A stretch of 64,000 nucleotides of DNA from Trebonia sp963759545 (GTDB taxonomy: Bacteria > Actinomycetota > Actinomycetes > Streptosporangiales > Streptosporangiaceae), in NCBI GenBank assembly GCA_963759545.1, contig CAVXAB010000017.1, forward strand, positions 186,001 to 250,000, written 5' to 3'. The position numbers were made by a program, and so were the translations under genes. This document shows, piece after piece, positions 20,309 to 28,824 of this stretch; the first letter of the stretch is position 1; every line of letters starts with the position of its first letter. The notes beneath the pieces are model-generated. The model was not told where the DNA came from, searched no databases, and saw nothing but the letters and a program-made list of their open reading frames with translations.

Positions 20309-21814
20309 TCACCGGGTAAGCGAGGCGACGCACTCCACGTGGTGGGTCATCGGGAACGCGTCGAACGCGCGGAGGCTCTCCAGCGTCCAGCCGCCGCTGA
20401 TCAGCAGGGCCAGGTCGCGCGCGAGCGTGGCCGGGTCACACGAGACATAGGCGAAGCGCTCGGCGGGCGTGTCCCCGGCAACGCCGTCGCCCGTCAGGTA
20501 GGCGACCACCTCGCGGGCAAGGCCGGTCCTGGGCGGGTCGGCGATGACGAGCCTGGCCGGCGGCAGGTCCCCGGCACTTGCGGCCTGGGCCACGTCCGCC
20601 TTCAGGAACTTGGCCTGCGGGCAGTCGCTGAGGTTCTGCCTGGCGTTCTTGACCGCGGCGGCATCGGACTCGACCCCGGTCACCGCGCCGTCGGGGCCGA
20701 CAATCGACGCGACGGCGCCCGCGAACAGGCCCGCGCCGCAGTACAGGTCGAGGACCGTGTCGCCCGGCCGGGGCGCCAGGGCCTCGACCACGGCCGCGCT
20801 GAGCGTGTCGGCGGCGGCGGGGTGCACCTGCCAGAACCCGTCGGCGCTCACCTGCCACAGGCGGCCCGCGGCCTGTTCCGCCACGTATGGCCGGCCTTCC
20901 ACGAGAGTTCGCTTGGGCCTGGCGAGACGGCCGCTTCCGTTCGGACGACTCTTGCCTTTGACCTTCCGCGTTTCCCCGCCCTCGACGACGGTCACCGCGA
21001 AGTTCTCTGTGCTGTCCGCGCCGCCGGCAGCGACCTCGACCGCCGTCGCGCCGCTCCAGTCGTCGCCGGGGATGTCCAGGTCGCGGACGGCCTGGTGCGC
21101 GATGAGGCAGTCGCCGATGTCGATGACCTCGTGCGAGCGGTGGCCGCGCAGGCCGGCGACGCCGTCACGGTCGACCGCGAACTGGACACGGGTGCGCCAG
21201 CCAAGGCCCGGCGTGCCGCTTGATGCTGTTATCCGCCGCGGCTCCGGGTCGGGCGATGACAGCGGATCGTTGGGCGCGCCATGGGGCTCCCGAATATGCA
21301 CCGTCTCGGCGGCGTCGCCGGGCAGCGGCTCGACCGTGACCTCGCGGTCGATCCCGGCGAGGCGCCTGAGCTGCTGGGTGATCACCGTCGCCTTGAGTGC
21401 GCGCTGGGCGGGCAGGGTCGCGTGCTGCCAGTCACAGCCGCCGCAGCCGCCCGGGCGGGCGTGCGGGCACGGCGCGTCGACCCGGTCGGGTGAAGACTCG
21501 AGGACATGCACCGCGTCGGCACGGGCGAACTTGGACGTGACCTCCGTCACGCGGGCAACGACGCGCTCACCAGGCAGCGCGTGCCGCACGAACATCACCG
21601 GCAGACCCGCTGGCCTGGCGACGCACCAGCCGCCCTGCGCGACGTCCTCGATGGCCACCTCGACGTCCTGGCCCACGGTGAACGAGGCGCTGCCCCGCGC
21701 GGCCTGGGTGGCGACCCCGCCGACGGCCCCTGGCCGCCTCCGGCCGCCGGGGGGTACGGGGGGTCGTCCCCCCGGGCGGGAACCGTCTTGTGCTCGCGGC
21801 ACGACACCCGGCAT
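20309..21814 (-). CDS. Class I SAM-dependent RNA (uracil-5) methyltransferase, TrmA/RlmD family
   Basis: 501 residues. N-terminal TRAM domain (about 45-105), iron-sulfur cysteines in CPHARPGGCGGCDWQH, then the methyltransferase core with DLYCGAGLFAG, VIADPPRTGLAREV and the nucleophile Cys in YVSCDPATLARDLALL. It should methylate uridine in 23S rRNA or tRNA. Two odd stretches interrupt it: a Gly/Pro-rich N-terminus coded by a GGGGGG-TCGT-CCCCCC palindrome (21758-21773), and a linker NDPLSSPDPEPRRITASSG that contains the dispersed CTTG-TGCTGTTATC motif (21219-21233). AAGGAG precedes the ATG. Confidence 0.88.
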   Translation of the reverse strand: MPGVVPRAQDGSRPGGRPPVPPGGRRRPGAVGGVATQAARGSASFTVGQDVEVAIEDVAQGGWCVARPAGLPVMFVRHALPGERVVARVTEVTSKFARADAVHVLESSPDRVDAPCPHARPGGCGGCDWQHATLPAQRALKATVITQQLRRLAGIDREVTVEPLPGDAAETVHIREPHGAPNDPLSSPDPEPRRITASSGTPGLGWRTRVQFAVDRDGVAGLRGHRSHEVIDIGDCLIAHQAVRDLDIPGDDWSGATAVEVAAGGADSTENFAVTVVEGGETRKVKGKSRPNGSGRLARPKRTLVEGRPYVAEQAAGRLWQVSADGFWQVHPAAADTLSAAVVEALAPRPGDTVLDLYCGAGLFAGAVASIVGPDGAVTGVESDAAAVKNARQNLSDCPQAKFLKADVAQAASAGDLPPARLVIADPPRTGLAREVVAYLTGDGVAGDTPAERFAYVSCDPATLARDLALLISGGWTLESLRAFDAFPMTHHVECVASLTR

Positions 21815-21869
21815 TAGATTCTCCTTCTTGTGGAGTCGCATTCTCCCATGTGAGGGCATAACTTTGGCG

Positions 21870-21890
21870 GGGCGCCCGCTGCGGGCGCCC
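21870..21890. other. 9-bp hairpin in trkA leader
   Basis: GGGCGCCCG, loop CTG, CGGGCGCCC. Lies 33 bp upstream of the first TrkA start and also in the divergent methyltransferase promoter region; function unclear. Confidence 0.4.
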
Positions 21891-21922
21891 GGACGCGGCA
21901 ACGGACCGTGAAAGGACGGGTC

Positions 21923-22588
21923 GTGCATATCGTGATCATGGGCTGCGGGCGGGTCGGCTCGACGCTCGCCCACATTCTGGAAGACCGGGGCAACACGGTC
22001 GCGGTCATCGACCGTGACCCGGAGGCATTCCGCAGGCTCCGCCCGTCCTTCAAGGGCGACCGGGTGACCGGAATCGGCTTCGACCGCGACGTGCTTGCCC
22101 GGGCGGGGATCGAGCGCGCTGATGGCTTCGCGGCCGTCAGCAGCGGCGACAACTCCAACATTATCGCGGCCCGGGTGGCGCGGGAGACATTCCGCGTTCA
22201 GCAGGTCGCCGCGCGCATCTACGACCCGCGGCGGGCGGAGGTCTACGAGCGGCTCGGCATACCGACGGTCGCGACCGTGCGCTGGACGGCCGACCAGATG
22301 CTGCGCAAGCTGCTACCTGAAAGCACCGAGCCGCTCTGGCGGGACGCGACCGGCAAGGTCGTGCTCAGCCAGGTGGCCGTCTGCCCCGACTGGATCGGCG
22401 AGCCGGTGAAGATGGTCGAGGCGTCGGTGGCGACCAGGATCGTCTACATCGACCGGCTCGGCGAGGCGATCGTCCCGCAGCCTGGCACCGTGCTGCAGCA
22501 AGGGGACGTGGTGCACGTCATCGCCAAGGAGTCCGAGCTCGACCGGATCTGCGGCGCCCTTGCCAAGCGGGACGGGAGTGGTCACTGA
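21923..22588 (+). CDS. TrkA-family potassium uptake regulator, first of pair
   Basis: 221 residues: RCK-N Rossmann fold (HIVIMGCGRVGSTLAHILEDRGNTVAVIDRDPEAF) followed by an RCK-C domain (VKMVEASVATRIVYIDRLGEAIVPQPGTVLQQGDVVHVIA). It binds NAD(H) and gates a membrane K+ channel/transporter; in mycobacteria and streptomycetes the pair is named CeoB/CeoC. The GTG at 21923 is preferred because AAAGGA lies 6 nt upstream; an earlier GTG at 21908 overlaps that site. Its stop overlaps the next start (TGATG), indicating translational coupling. No transporter subunit is present in the window. Confidence 0.9.
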   Translation: MHIVIMGCGRVGSTLAHILEDRGNTVAVIDRDPEAFRRLRPSFKGDRVTGIGFDRDVLARAGIERADGFAAVSSGDNSNIIAARVARETFRVQQVAARIYDPRRAEVYERLGIPTVATVRWTADQMLRKLLPESTEPLWRDATGKVVLSQVAVCPDWIGEPVKMVEASVATRIVYIDRLGEAIVPQPGTVLQQGDVVHVIAKESELDRICGALAKRDGSGH

Positions 22589-23247
22589 TGCGGGTCGCGA
22601 TCGCCGGCGCGGGGGCCGTGGGCAGGTCCATCGCCCGCGAGCTGCTTGAGAACGGCCACGAGGTGCTGCTGATCGACCAGAAGCCGAGCGCCATCAAGGT
22701 GGACAGCGTGCCGCGCGCCGAGTGGCTGCTCGCCGACGCGTGCGAGATCAGCTCGCTCGACGATGCCGCGCTCGACCGCTGCAACGTCGTCGTGGCCGCC
22801 ACGGGCGACGACAAGGTCAACCTGGTCGTGTCGCTGCTCGCCAAGACCGAGTACGGCGTTCCCCGGGTCGTGGCGCGGGTGAATCACCCGGGCAACGAGT
22901 GGCTGTACAACGAGTCCTGGGGCATCGACGTGGCCGTCTCGACGCCGCGCCTGCTCTCCGCCCTCGTCGAGGAGGCGGTGAGCGTGGGCGACCTGGTGCG
23001 GCTGATGTCGTTCGGGCAGAGCGAGGCGAGCCTCGTCGAGCTGACCTTGGCGGCCGACGCGCCCCTGGCGGGCCAGCAGGTCGGCTCGATCGACTGGCCC
23101 GCTGACGCCGCCCTCGTCGCCATCCTGCGCGAGGGACGGGTGCTCGTCCCGCAGCCGCAGGACCCGCTGCAGGCAGGCGACGAACTGTTCTTCGTCACGT
23201 CGCAGGACGTCGAGCAGGAGCTGGAGGACCTCTTCTCCGCCGAGTGA
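22588..23247 (+). CDS. TrkA-family potassium uptake regulator, second of pair
   Basis: 219 residues with the same two-domain layout: RVAIAGAGAVGRSIARELLENGHEVLLID, NVVVAATGDDKVNLVVSLLAK, and the C-terminal ADAPLAGQQVGSIDWPADAALVAILREGRVLVPQPQDPL stretch of RCK-C. It partners the preceding protein, with one-base stop/start overlap. Followed by a bidirectional terminator. Confidence 0.9.
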   Translation: MRVAIAGAGAVGRSIARELLENGHEVLLIDQKPSAIKVDSVPRAEWLLADACEISSLDDAALDRCNVVVAATGDDKVNLVVSLLAKTEYGVPRVVARVNHPGNEWLYNESWGIDVAVSTPRLLSALVEEAVSVGDLVRLMSFGQSEASLVELTLAADAPLAGQQVGSIDWPADAALVAILREGRVLVPQPQDPLQAGDELFFVTSQDVEQELEDLFSAE

Positions 23248-23285
23248 CGCGGCGCGCCGCCAGCCTCAACCTCGCACGCGAACGG

Positions 23286-23310
23286 CCCCCGGCATCGGAG
23301 ATGCCGGGGG
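23286..23310. terminator. Bidirectional 10-bp terminator
   Basis: CCCCCGGCAT, loop CGGAG, ATGCCGGGGG between the convergent trkA and DUF3710 genes. Confidence 0.75.
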
Positions 23311-23324
23311 GCGTGTCGCGCTGC

Positions 23325-24085
23325 CTAGCGAGTTTCTGTCATCTCCGGGCCGCGCTCGAACGGGTTCGGCGCGGTGGCGAAGCGGTTGCCGTCCTGCTGG
23401 CCTCCTGCTGAGCCTCCTGCTGGGTGCGGGCCTGCTCCTCGAGGGCGGCGGCGGCCTCGGGTGGCAGCCTCAGCTCGAGCAGGTCGCGTGGCGGTATCGG
23501 TTGCTCGCCGCGGACCACCACGACCTCGCGGAACACGGCCTCAAGCGGCCCCGCGGCCGCCGGGTCCGCCGCGGCCGCGCCGGCGAACAGGCCGCGCAGG
23601 AACCAGCGCGGTCCGTCCACGCCAACGAACCTGATCGGGCGCATCCCCGATGCTGGCTGGCCCGGCTCGGCGGGGACGTGCGCGACAAGCTCGATGCCGA
23701 ACGGGCCCTCGCTCTCCGCGGCCTGCCCGCCCGCGCCGCCGATCTCGGCGACGATCTCGCCACGCACCTCGTCCCACAGCCCGGACCGCTTAGGCGCGGC
23801 GAACGCCTGCAGCTGCAGCTCGCTGAGCTCATGACGGACCGTCACCCAGGCACCGTGCTGCTCGGCGAACACCAGCTGGATGTCCGTTCCCTCAAGCACT
23901 GGCACCTGAAGGCTGCCGAGGTCGACCCTGGGCAGCTCCGGGTGCGGCTCAGTCACGTCCCACGGGCCCGTCGCCCCGGCCTGGGCTTCGCCGAGCGCTG
24001 TCTCACCGGCCTCCGTGATCTCGTCCACCACCTGGCTGCCCAGGTCGCGGTCACGGTCACCGGCGCTGCGTCGCCGACCGAACAC
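23325..24085 (-). CDS. DUF3710 protein, frame broken near 23404
   Basis: Actinobacterial DUF3710 protein of about 253 residues, normally encoded next to dut as here. Seen: MFGRRRSAGDRDRDLG, GPWDVTEPHPELPRVDLGSLQVP, SEGPFGIELVAHVP, RFVGVDGPRWFLRGLFAG. The open frame ends in an Arg/Ala tail at 23339, but shifting one base near 23404 yields QQDGNRFATAPNPFERGPEMTETR and a stop at 23325, the usual family C-terminus. Function unknown. The dut gene lies 32 bp upstream, so the two are probably co-transcribed. Confidence 0.85.
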
Positions 24086-24117
24086 TGCGCATCTCCTCCA
24101 GTTGCATGACGACTCGA

Positions 24118-24630
24118 TTATCTCTCGGCTGGCACGCGCAGCGGGTATTCCGCCGCGTGACCGCCGGTCGAGCCGAAGCCATTATCACCGCGGGCCGACT
24201 CCGGCAGGGCCGGGACCTCACGGAACGTCACGTTTTCAACTCGCTGCACCACCAGTTGCGCGATGCGGTCCCCACGGCGCAGCGACACCGTCCTGGCAAG
24301 GTCGGTGTTCAGCAGGATCACCTTGATCTCGCCACGGTACCCGGCATCGATGGTGCCTGGCGCGTTCACCAGGGTGATCCCGTGCCTCGCGGCCAGCCCA
24401 GACCGCGGGTGCACGAACCCCGCGTAGCCCTCGGGCAGGGCGATCGCGATCCCCGTGCGGACCACCGCCCGCTCGCCCGGCGCCAGGTCGATGTCCTCGG
24501 CGGCGCACAGGTCAGCGCCGGCGTCGCCGTGCCGCGCGTAGCCGGGCAGCGGGGCAGCCGGGTCAAGCCTGGTGATCAGCACGTCCAGCTGGCTGGTGCC
24601 TGCGCGCATGCCCGCGTCACCGGTGGTCAT
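24118..24630 (-). CDS. dut: Deoxyuridine 5'-triphosphate nucleotidohydrolase
   Basis: Trimeric dUTPase of 170 residues that hydrolyses dUTP to dUMP, keeping uracil out of DNA. The five motifs are present: HGDAGADLCA (1), HPRSGLAARHGI (2), NAPGTIDAGYRGEIKVILLN (3), RRGDRIAQLVVQ (4) and ARGDNGFGSTGGH (5, the mobile Phe arm). GAGGAGG precedes the first ATG. The neighbourhood with DUF3710 is conserved in actinobacteria. Confidence 0.95.
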   Translation of the reverse strand: MTTGDAGMRAGTSQLDVLITRLDPAAPLPGYARHGDAGADLCAAEDIDLAPGERAVVRTGIAIALPEGYAGFVHPRSGLAARHGITLVNAPGTIDAGYRGEIKVILLNTDLARTVSLRRGDRIAQLVVQRVENVTFREVPALPESARGDNGFGSTGGHAAEYPLRVPAER

Positions 24631-24721
24631 CGGCCGTGCCTCCTCGCCTTGTCCGCTTAGCCGCGCCTACCCTCCGAGACTACGCCACCGCGCAGGAGTC
24701 CCGCTCGCCGCCGCGCGCTCG

Positions 24722-26100
24722 TCAAGCGTGCGCGTCGTGCCGCAGCGCGCGGGTCGCGCTGGTCAGCGCGGCGGTGATGGGAACGGCGACCACGGCGCCC
24801 GCGATGCCCGCCACGACGCCAGCGACGGCGAGCACGAGGATCACCGCGAGCGGGTGCAGCCGCACCATCTTCCCGACCACCTGCGGCTGGAGCAGGTGCC
24901 CCTCCAGCTGGTTCATCACGATCATGACGGCGAGCACGATGACCGCGGCGATCAGCCCCTTGGCCGCCAGCACGATGATGATCGCCACCGTGCCCGCGAT
25001 CAGCACCCCGGCGAGCGGCACGAACGCGGCGACGAACATGAACAGCGCGAGCGGCGCGACAAGCGGCGAGCCGATGATCGTGAGCGTGATGCCCATGACG
25101 ACGGCGTGGATCGCGGCCACCACGACGGTGCCCCTGACGTAGTAGACGACGGCCTGCCAGGCGGCGTGGCCCGCCAGGTTCGCCCGCCGCCCGCGGTCCG
25201 CGGAAAGCCCGCTGACCAGCCAGGCCCAGATCCGCTCGCCGTCCTTGATCAGGAAGAACGAGATGAAGAAGCACAGCACGATGCCGGCGAGCAGTTCGAC
25301 GACGATGCGGCCGCCGGTCAGCGCCGCGCCCTCGACCACTGACCGGTGCTGGCTGAGGTAGTTCACCAGGTTGTCTGAGACCTTCGCCAGGTTTCCCGTC
25401 CTGATGTGGAACGGCGAGGAGGCCAGCCAGCTCTGGATCTGCGTGCTCGTGTGCCCCACCTGGGTGACCAGGGCCGGGTACTCCGCCTCCACCCGCGCGG
25501 TGACCAGCCACACCGCGCCGCCGATCAGCGCGAAGGCGAGCAGCAGCGTGCACCAGGTCGCGGCCAGGGGGCCGAGTCCCGCCCGCCGCAGCCTGGCCGT
25601 GAGCGGCTGGAGCAGCGCGGTCAGCAGGATCGCGGCCGCGAAGGGCACGATGACGATGTACAGCAGCGCCGCGACCTTGCCCGCCACGTAGAGCAGCCCT
25701 GCGAGGAGCAGCAGCCGCCAGGACCACCCGGCGCTGACCCGCAGCCAGCGCGGGACGGCGTCCGGTGCCGGCGGGGCGGGCCCTGCCGCCTGCCCGGCCT
25801 GAGCCACCTGCCCCGCGCGCGGCGGCGGCACGGCGCCTGGCGGGGGTACGGCGCCTGGCGGGGGTACGGTGCCTGGCGGGGGTCGGCGGCGCCTGGCGGT
25901 AGTGCCGTGCTTCCGGCGTGCGGGTCGGCTGGCGAGTGCCCTGCGGGCTCTTCGCCATCGGCAGGGTGCACCTCGGGCGGGTTCGCGCCGGCGCGGCTCA
26001 TGGCGGAGCGATTCCCCGCGCCACGGAATCCCGCACGGATCCCGGCCTCGCGGAGCAGGGCCACGCCCATCGCGGCCCGCTTGGCTGCCCGCTCCATCAT
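24722..26100 (-). CDS. AI-2E family transporter, frame broken near 25885
   Basis: Integral membrane protein of about 455 residues with 7-8 hydrophobic spans from LLLLAGLLYVAGKVAALLYIV to the C-terminal VVAGIAGAVVAVPITAAL, and the family segment LIKDGERIWAWL. Relatives export autoinducer-2 or ions. The N-terminal cytoplasmic region MMERAAKRAAMGVALLREAG is in one frame and the transporter in another; the change falls inside a Pro-rich tract coded by an 18-bp tandem repeat (25832-25884). One base restores a single protein. Substrate unknown. Confidence 0.82.
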
Positions 26101-26281
26101 GACACCATCTAACCAACTACCGTGGAGTGTGCGCTCGCCCCACGGCGGGGCGGTTAACCCTTTGTTCCGGATTCTGGCGGTTCGCCAGAATCTCTGGCAG
26201 ACGGCAGGATGAAAAGGAATTCCGCCGGCACGGGAAATCCCGGCGCCCGGCAAGGACCCGAAGATTGGAGAGGGTTTGGAG

Positions 26282-26782
26282 ATGGGTTCGTACCGCGAGC
26301 GACTGCTGGTGCCGGTGAGCTACTGGCTGCTCGCCGTCCCTGTGGTCCTGAGCCTCGGCGCCGAGGCGTACTTCTTCGTGGACGGCTTCATCCCTCCCCT
26401 GGTCATCGTCGCGCTCTACGCGATCGTCGCGGCCTTCCTCGTGCACTGGAACTCCGCGACGATCGAGGTGACCGGCGCCGTGCTTCTGGCGGGGAAGGAC
26501 ACACTCGCGCTGAGCGACGTCGGCGAGGTGATCGCGCTCGATGAGAAGCAGGCGATGGCGCTGCGCGGGCCGCGGGCCGACCCGTCGGCCCATATCCTGC
26601 TGCGCCCCTACCTGAAGCGGGCCGTCTACGTCGGCCTCGCGGATCCGGGCGAGGGGGTGCCCTACTGGATGGTGGCGACGCGGCACCCGGAGCAGCTCGC
26701 GGCCGCGATCGAGGCCGCGCGCCCGCCTGGTGGCCACCAGCACGACGGGCACCAGCCGGGCAACTGGGAGTCCGTGGGATGA
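26282..26782 (+). CDS. DUF3093 membrane protein
   Basis: 166 residues with two N-terminal membrane helices (LLVPVSYWLLAVPVVLSLG and PPLVIVALYAIVAAFLV) and a soluble domain with LRPYLKRAVYVGLADP and PYWMVATRHPEQLAAAI, typical of actinobacterial DUF3093. Function unknown. ATG with GGAGAGGG 8 nt upstream; an upstream TTG is less likely. Followed closely by the DUF4235 gene on the same strand. Confidence 0.85.
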   Translation: MGSYRERLLVPVSYWLLAVPVVLSLGAEAYFFVDGFIPPLVIVALYAIVAAFLVHWNSATIEVTGAVLLAGKDTLALSDVGEVIALDEKQAMALRGPRADPSAHILLRPYLKRAVYVGLADPGEGVPYWMVATRHPEQLAAAIEAARPPGGHQHDGHQPGNWESVG

Positions 26783-26816
26783 TGACGCATCACTGAACGG
26801 GGCGAGGAGGATACGG

Positions 26817-27101
26817 ATGGGCAAGAACAAGGCTAAGAAGGGCGACGGCTCAAACGCGCGGCTGGTCACCACGGTGGCGATGACCGGAGGCGTGTTCCTG
26901 CTGCGCAAGTTGCTTGCGACCGCCTGGACCAAGGTCACGGGGAAGGTCCCGCCCACGGACCTGACCGATCCGAAGGTCACCCTGGTGGAGGCGCTGGCAT
27001 GGTCCGTCGCCACCGGCATCGTGGTCGAGACGGCACGGTTCGCTATCGTGCGCTCCACGATGCGCAAGTCGCTCACCGACGCGGGAGCTGAGTCAAGCTG
27101 A
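26817..27101 (+). CDS. DUF4235 small membrane protein
   Basis: 94 residues with a basic N-terminus (MGKNKAKKGDG), a first hydrophobic segment (VTTVAMTGGVFLLRKLL) and a second (ALAWSVATGIVVETARFAIV), matching DUF4235. GAGGAGG precedes the ATG. 34 bp after DUF3093, likely same transcript; an intrinsic terminator with a T-run follows. Confidence 0.85.
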   Translation: MGKNKAKKGDGSNARLVTTVAMTGGVFLLRKLLATAWTKVTGKVPPTDLTDPKVTLVEALAWSVATGIVVETARFAIVRSTMRKSLTDAGAESS

Positions 27102-27231
27102 CCGTGCGGCGGTCAGCGGCTGGCCAGGCCCGCCAGCCAGCCGGTTTGGCTGGAATCCGCTGACCGTCCCTGTCGCCGCGGGCACCCCACCCAGGCCCGC
27201 GGCGCGGTTGAGTCCGCCGATACCGGCGTGA

Positions 27232-27280
27232 CCGGCCCCGGCGGGCAAGACGCCCTCGGGGCCGGGGAACTCTCTTTTTT
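27232..27280 (+). terminator. Intrinsic terminator with T-run
   Basis: CCGGCCCCG and CGGGGCCGG stem (27232-27265), then CTCTTTTTT ending at 27280: a classical rho-independent terminator for the DUF3093-DUF4235 transcript. Confidence 0.8.
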
Positions 27281-27332
27281 GCTGGTCCTGGACACCTGCA
27301 CTGCGCGGCTCGGGCAAAAAAGAAAGAGTTCC
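27266..27332. repeat. Long inverted repeat containing T- and A-runs
   Basis: GGAACTCTCTTTTTTGC (27266-27282) pairs with GCAAAAAAGAAAGAGTTCC (27314-27332) with a 2-nt bulge. The right arm also provides a T-run for the opposing DUF4193 transcript. Confidence 0.6.
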
Positions 27333-27336
27333 TCCG

Positions 27337-27636
27337 CTACGCGGCGCACTCGCGGCAGATCAGCTGGCCGCGACGCTCCTCGGCAAGCTGGCTGCGGTGG
27401 TGCACAAGGAAGCAGACCGAGCACGTGAACTCGTCCGCCTGCCTCGGGATCACCCGGAACGAGAGCTCCTCGTTCGACAAGTCGGCACCGGGCAGCTCAA
27501 GGCCTTCCGCGGCGTCGTCCGGGTCAAGGTCGATCGTGGACGACGACTTGTCCATCCGGCGGGCCTGCAGCTCCTGCAGGCTGTCCTCTCCCAGGTCATC
27601 ATCGGTCTTGCGCGGGCTGTCGTAGTCAGTAGCCAT
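27337..27636 (-). CDS. DUF4193 zinc-finger-like protein
   Basis: 99 residues, acidic N-terminal two thirds (DDDLGEDSLQELQARRMD, DLDPDDAAEGLELPG) and a C-terminal zinc site: CSVCFLVHHRSQL and CRECAA supply four Cys. Matches the DUF4193 family found in essentially all actinobacteria, often beside dut and suhB as here. Role unknown; a nucleic-acid or RNA-polymerase-associated function is inference. Confidence 0.88.
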   Translation of the reverse strand: MATDYDSPRKTDDDLGEDSLQELQARRMDKSSSTIDLDPDDAAEGLELPGADLSNEELSFRVIPRQADEFTCSVCFLVHHRSQLAEERRGQLICRECAA

Positions 27637-27912
27637 TGTGACCTATCCCCCTCCATAAGTGGCGCGCGGTCGTTGCGCGGGTGTAACGCTCCGGAAGCCT
27701 TCGTTGTGCCCGATTCCGGCGGGGAATTCTGCCACAGTTCGCGGCCGTCGTGCACGTTGCGCGAAAACCGTTGCAGTCGTGTCCCCCGGGGGACCGTCTC
27801 CGGCCGCTGGTAAACCTCGCATACAGCGCATCTATTCCAGACGCCGGCCCCCGGATTTCAGCTCAGAGAGATCACACAGGGCCAGCCGCGGAAATGTGGC
27901 TTCTGCCAGGGT

Positions 27913-28824
27913 TCACGCGTCGCGTTCCGGATCCAGGGCGGCCAGTGCGGAGGTTAGCGGGCCGAAGAGGGCGGGGCCCGCGGCCACCGCCATCGAGCTT
28001 GAGACCGGATTGCCGTTCAGGCCGCCGACGACCGCCCCGGCCTCGGTGGCGACCAGGGCGCCGGCCGCCCAGTCCCAGTAGTTCAGGCCACGCTCGTAGA
28101 AGCCGTCGAGCCGTCCCGCCGCGACCGCGCACAGGTCGACCGAGGCCACGCCGATGCGCCTGATGTCCCGCACCTGGGGCAGCATCGCGGCGACTACCTC
28201 GCCCTGGACCTTGCGCCGCTCCTTCCGGTACCCGAACCCGGTACCGACGAGCGCCTGGTCGAGCTGCACGCCCGGGCCGCATTCCAGCGGTTGCCAGTAG
28301 TCCTCGCCCGCCTGGAGCCAGGCGCCGTGCCCGCGCACGGCGCAGAACAGCTCGCCGCGCACCGGTACGTACACCGCGCCCGCCACGATCTTCCTGCCGA
28401 CCTCCCCGCCCGCCGCCCCGCCGACCTCCCCGCCCGCCGCCCCGCCGACCTCCCCGCCCTCCCCCCATTCGACCTCGGCCGCGATGGAGACCGCCCAGTC
28501 GTGCAGGCCGTACAGGTAGTTGACCGTGCCGTCGAGGGGATCGATGACCCAGAGGACCGGCGCGTTGTCGGCGTTGCCGATCAGGCCGCCTTCCTCGCCG
28601 AGTATCGCGTCGGACGGCCGCGCCGCGAGAATGCGTGACCGGATGAGCTCCTCCGACCTGCTGTCCATCTCGGTGACCACGTCGGTCGGGCTGGACTTGG
28701 TCGCCGCGACCTCGACCTGGCCCGCCCGGTCGGCGAGCAGGTCCCCCGCCTCCCTGGCGGCGCTGATCGCCACTGAGCGAAGCTCAAGCAGGATCTCTTC
28801 GCTCACATTGACGGTGCCGCTCAT
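27913..28824 (-). CDS. Inositol monophosphatase family protein
   Basis: 303 residues. Metal and substrate motifs: GEEGG (Glu), WVIDPLDGTVNYLYG (Asp-Pro-Leu-Asp-Gly-Thr) and the C-terminal LNYWDWAAGALVATEAGAVV. It should hydrolyse inositol 1-phosphate or a related sugar phosphate with Mg. A 24-bp unit repeated nearly three times (28397-28462) adds a Gly/Ala/Glu/Val loop after VSIAAEVEWG, absent from usual family members. Its start overlaps the ferrochelatase stop by ATGA, so the two genes are translationally coupled. Confidence 0.9.
   Translation of the reverse strand: MSGTVNVSEEILLELRSVAISAAREAGDLLADRAGQVEVAATKSSPTDVVTEMDSRSEELIRSRILAARPSDAILGEEGGLIGNADNAPVLWVIDPLDGTVNYLYGLHDWAVSIAAEVEWGEGGEVGGAAGGEVGGAAGGEVGRKIVAGAVYVPVRGELFCAVRGHGAWLQAGEDYWQPLECGPGVQLDQALVGTGFGYRKERRKVQGEVVAAMLPQVRDIRRIGVASVDLCAVAAGRLDGFYERGLNYWDWAAGALVATEAGAVVGGLNGNPVSSSMAVAAGPALFGPLTSALAALDPERDA

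Noticed and set aside
26117..27076. 319-codon open frame opposite DUF3093 and DUF4235
   Set aside because: Shadow; both plus-strand genes have ribosome sites and family motifs.
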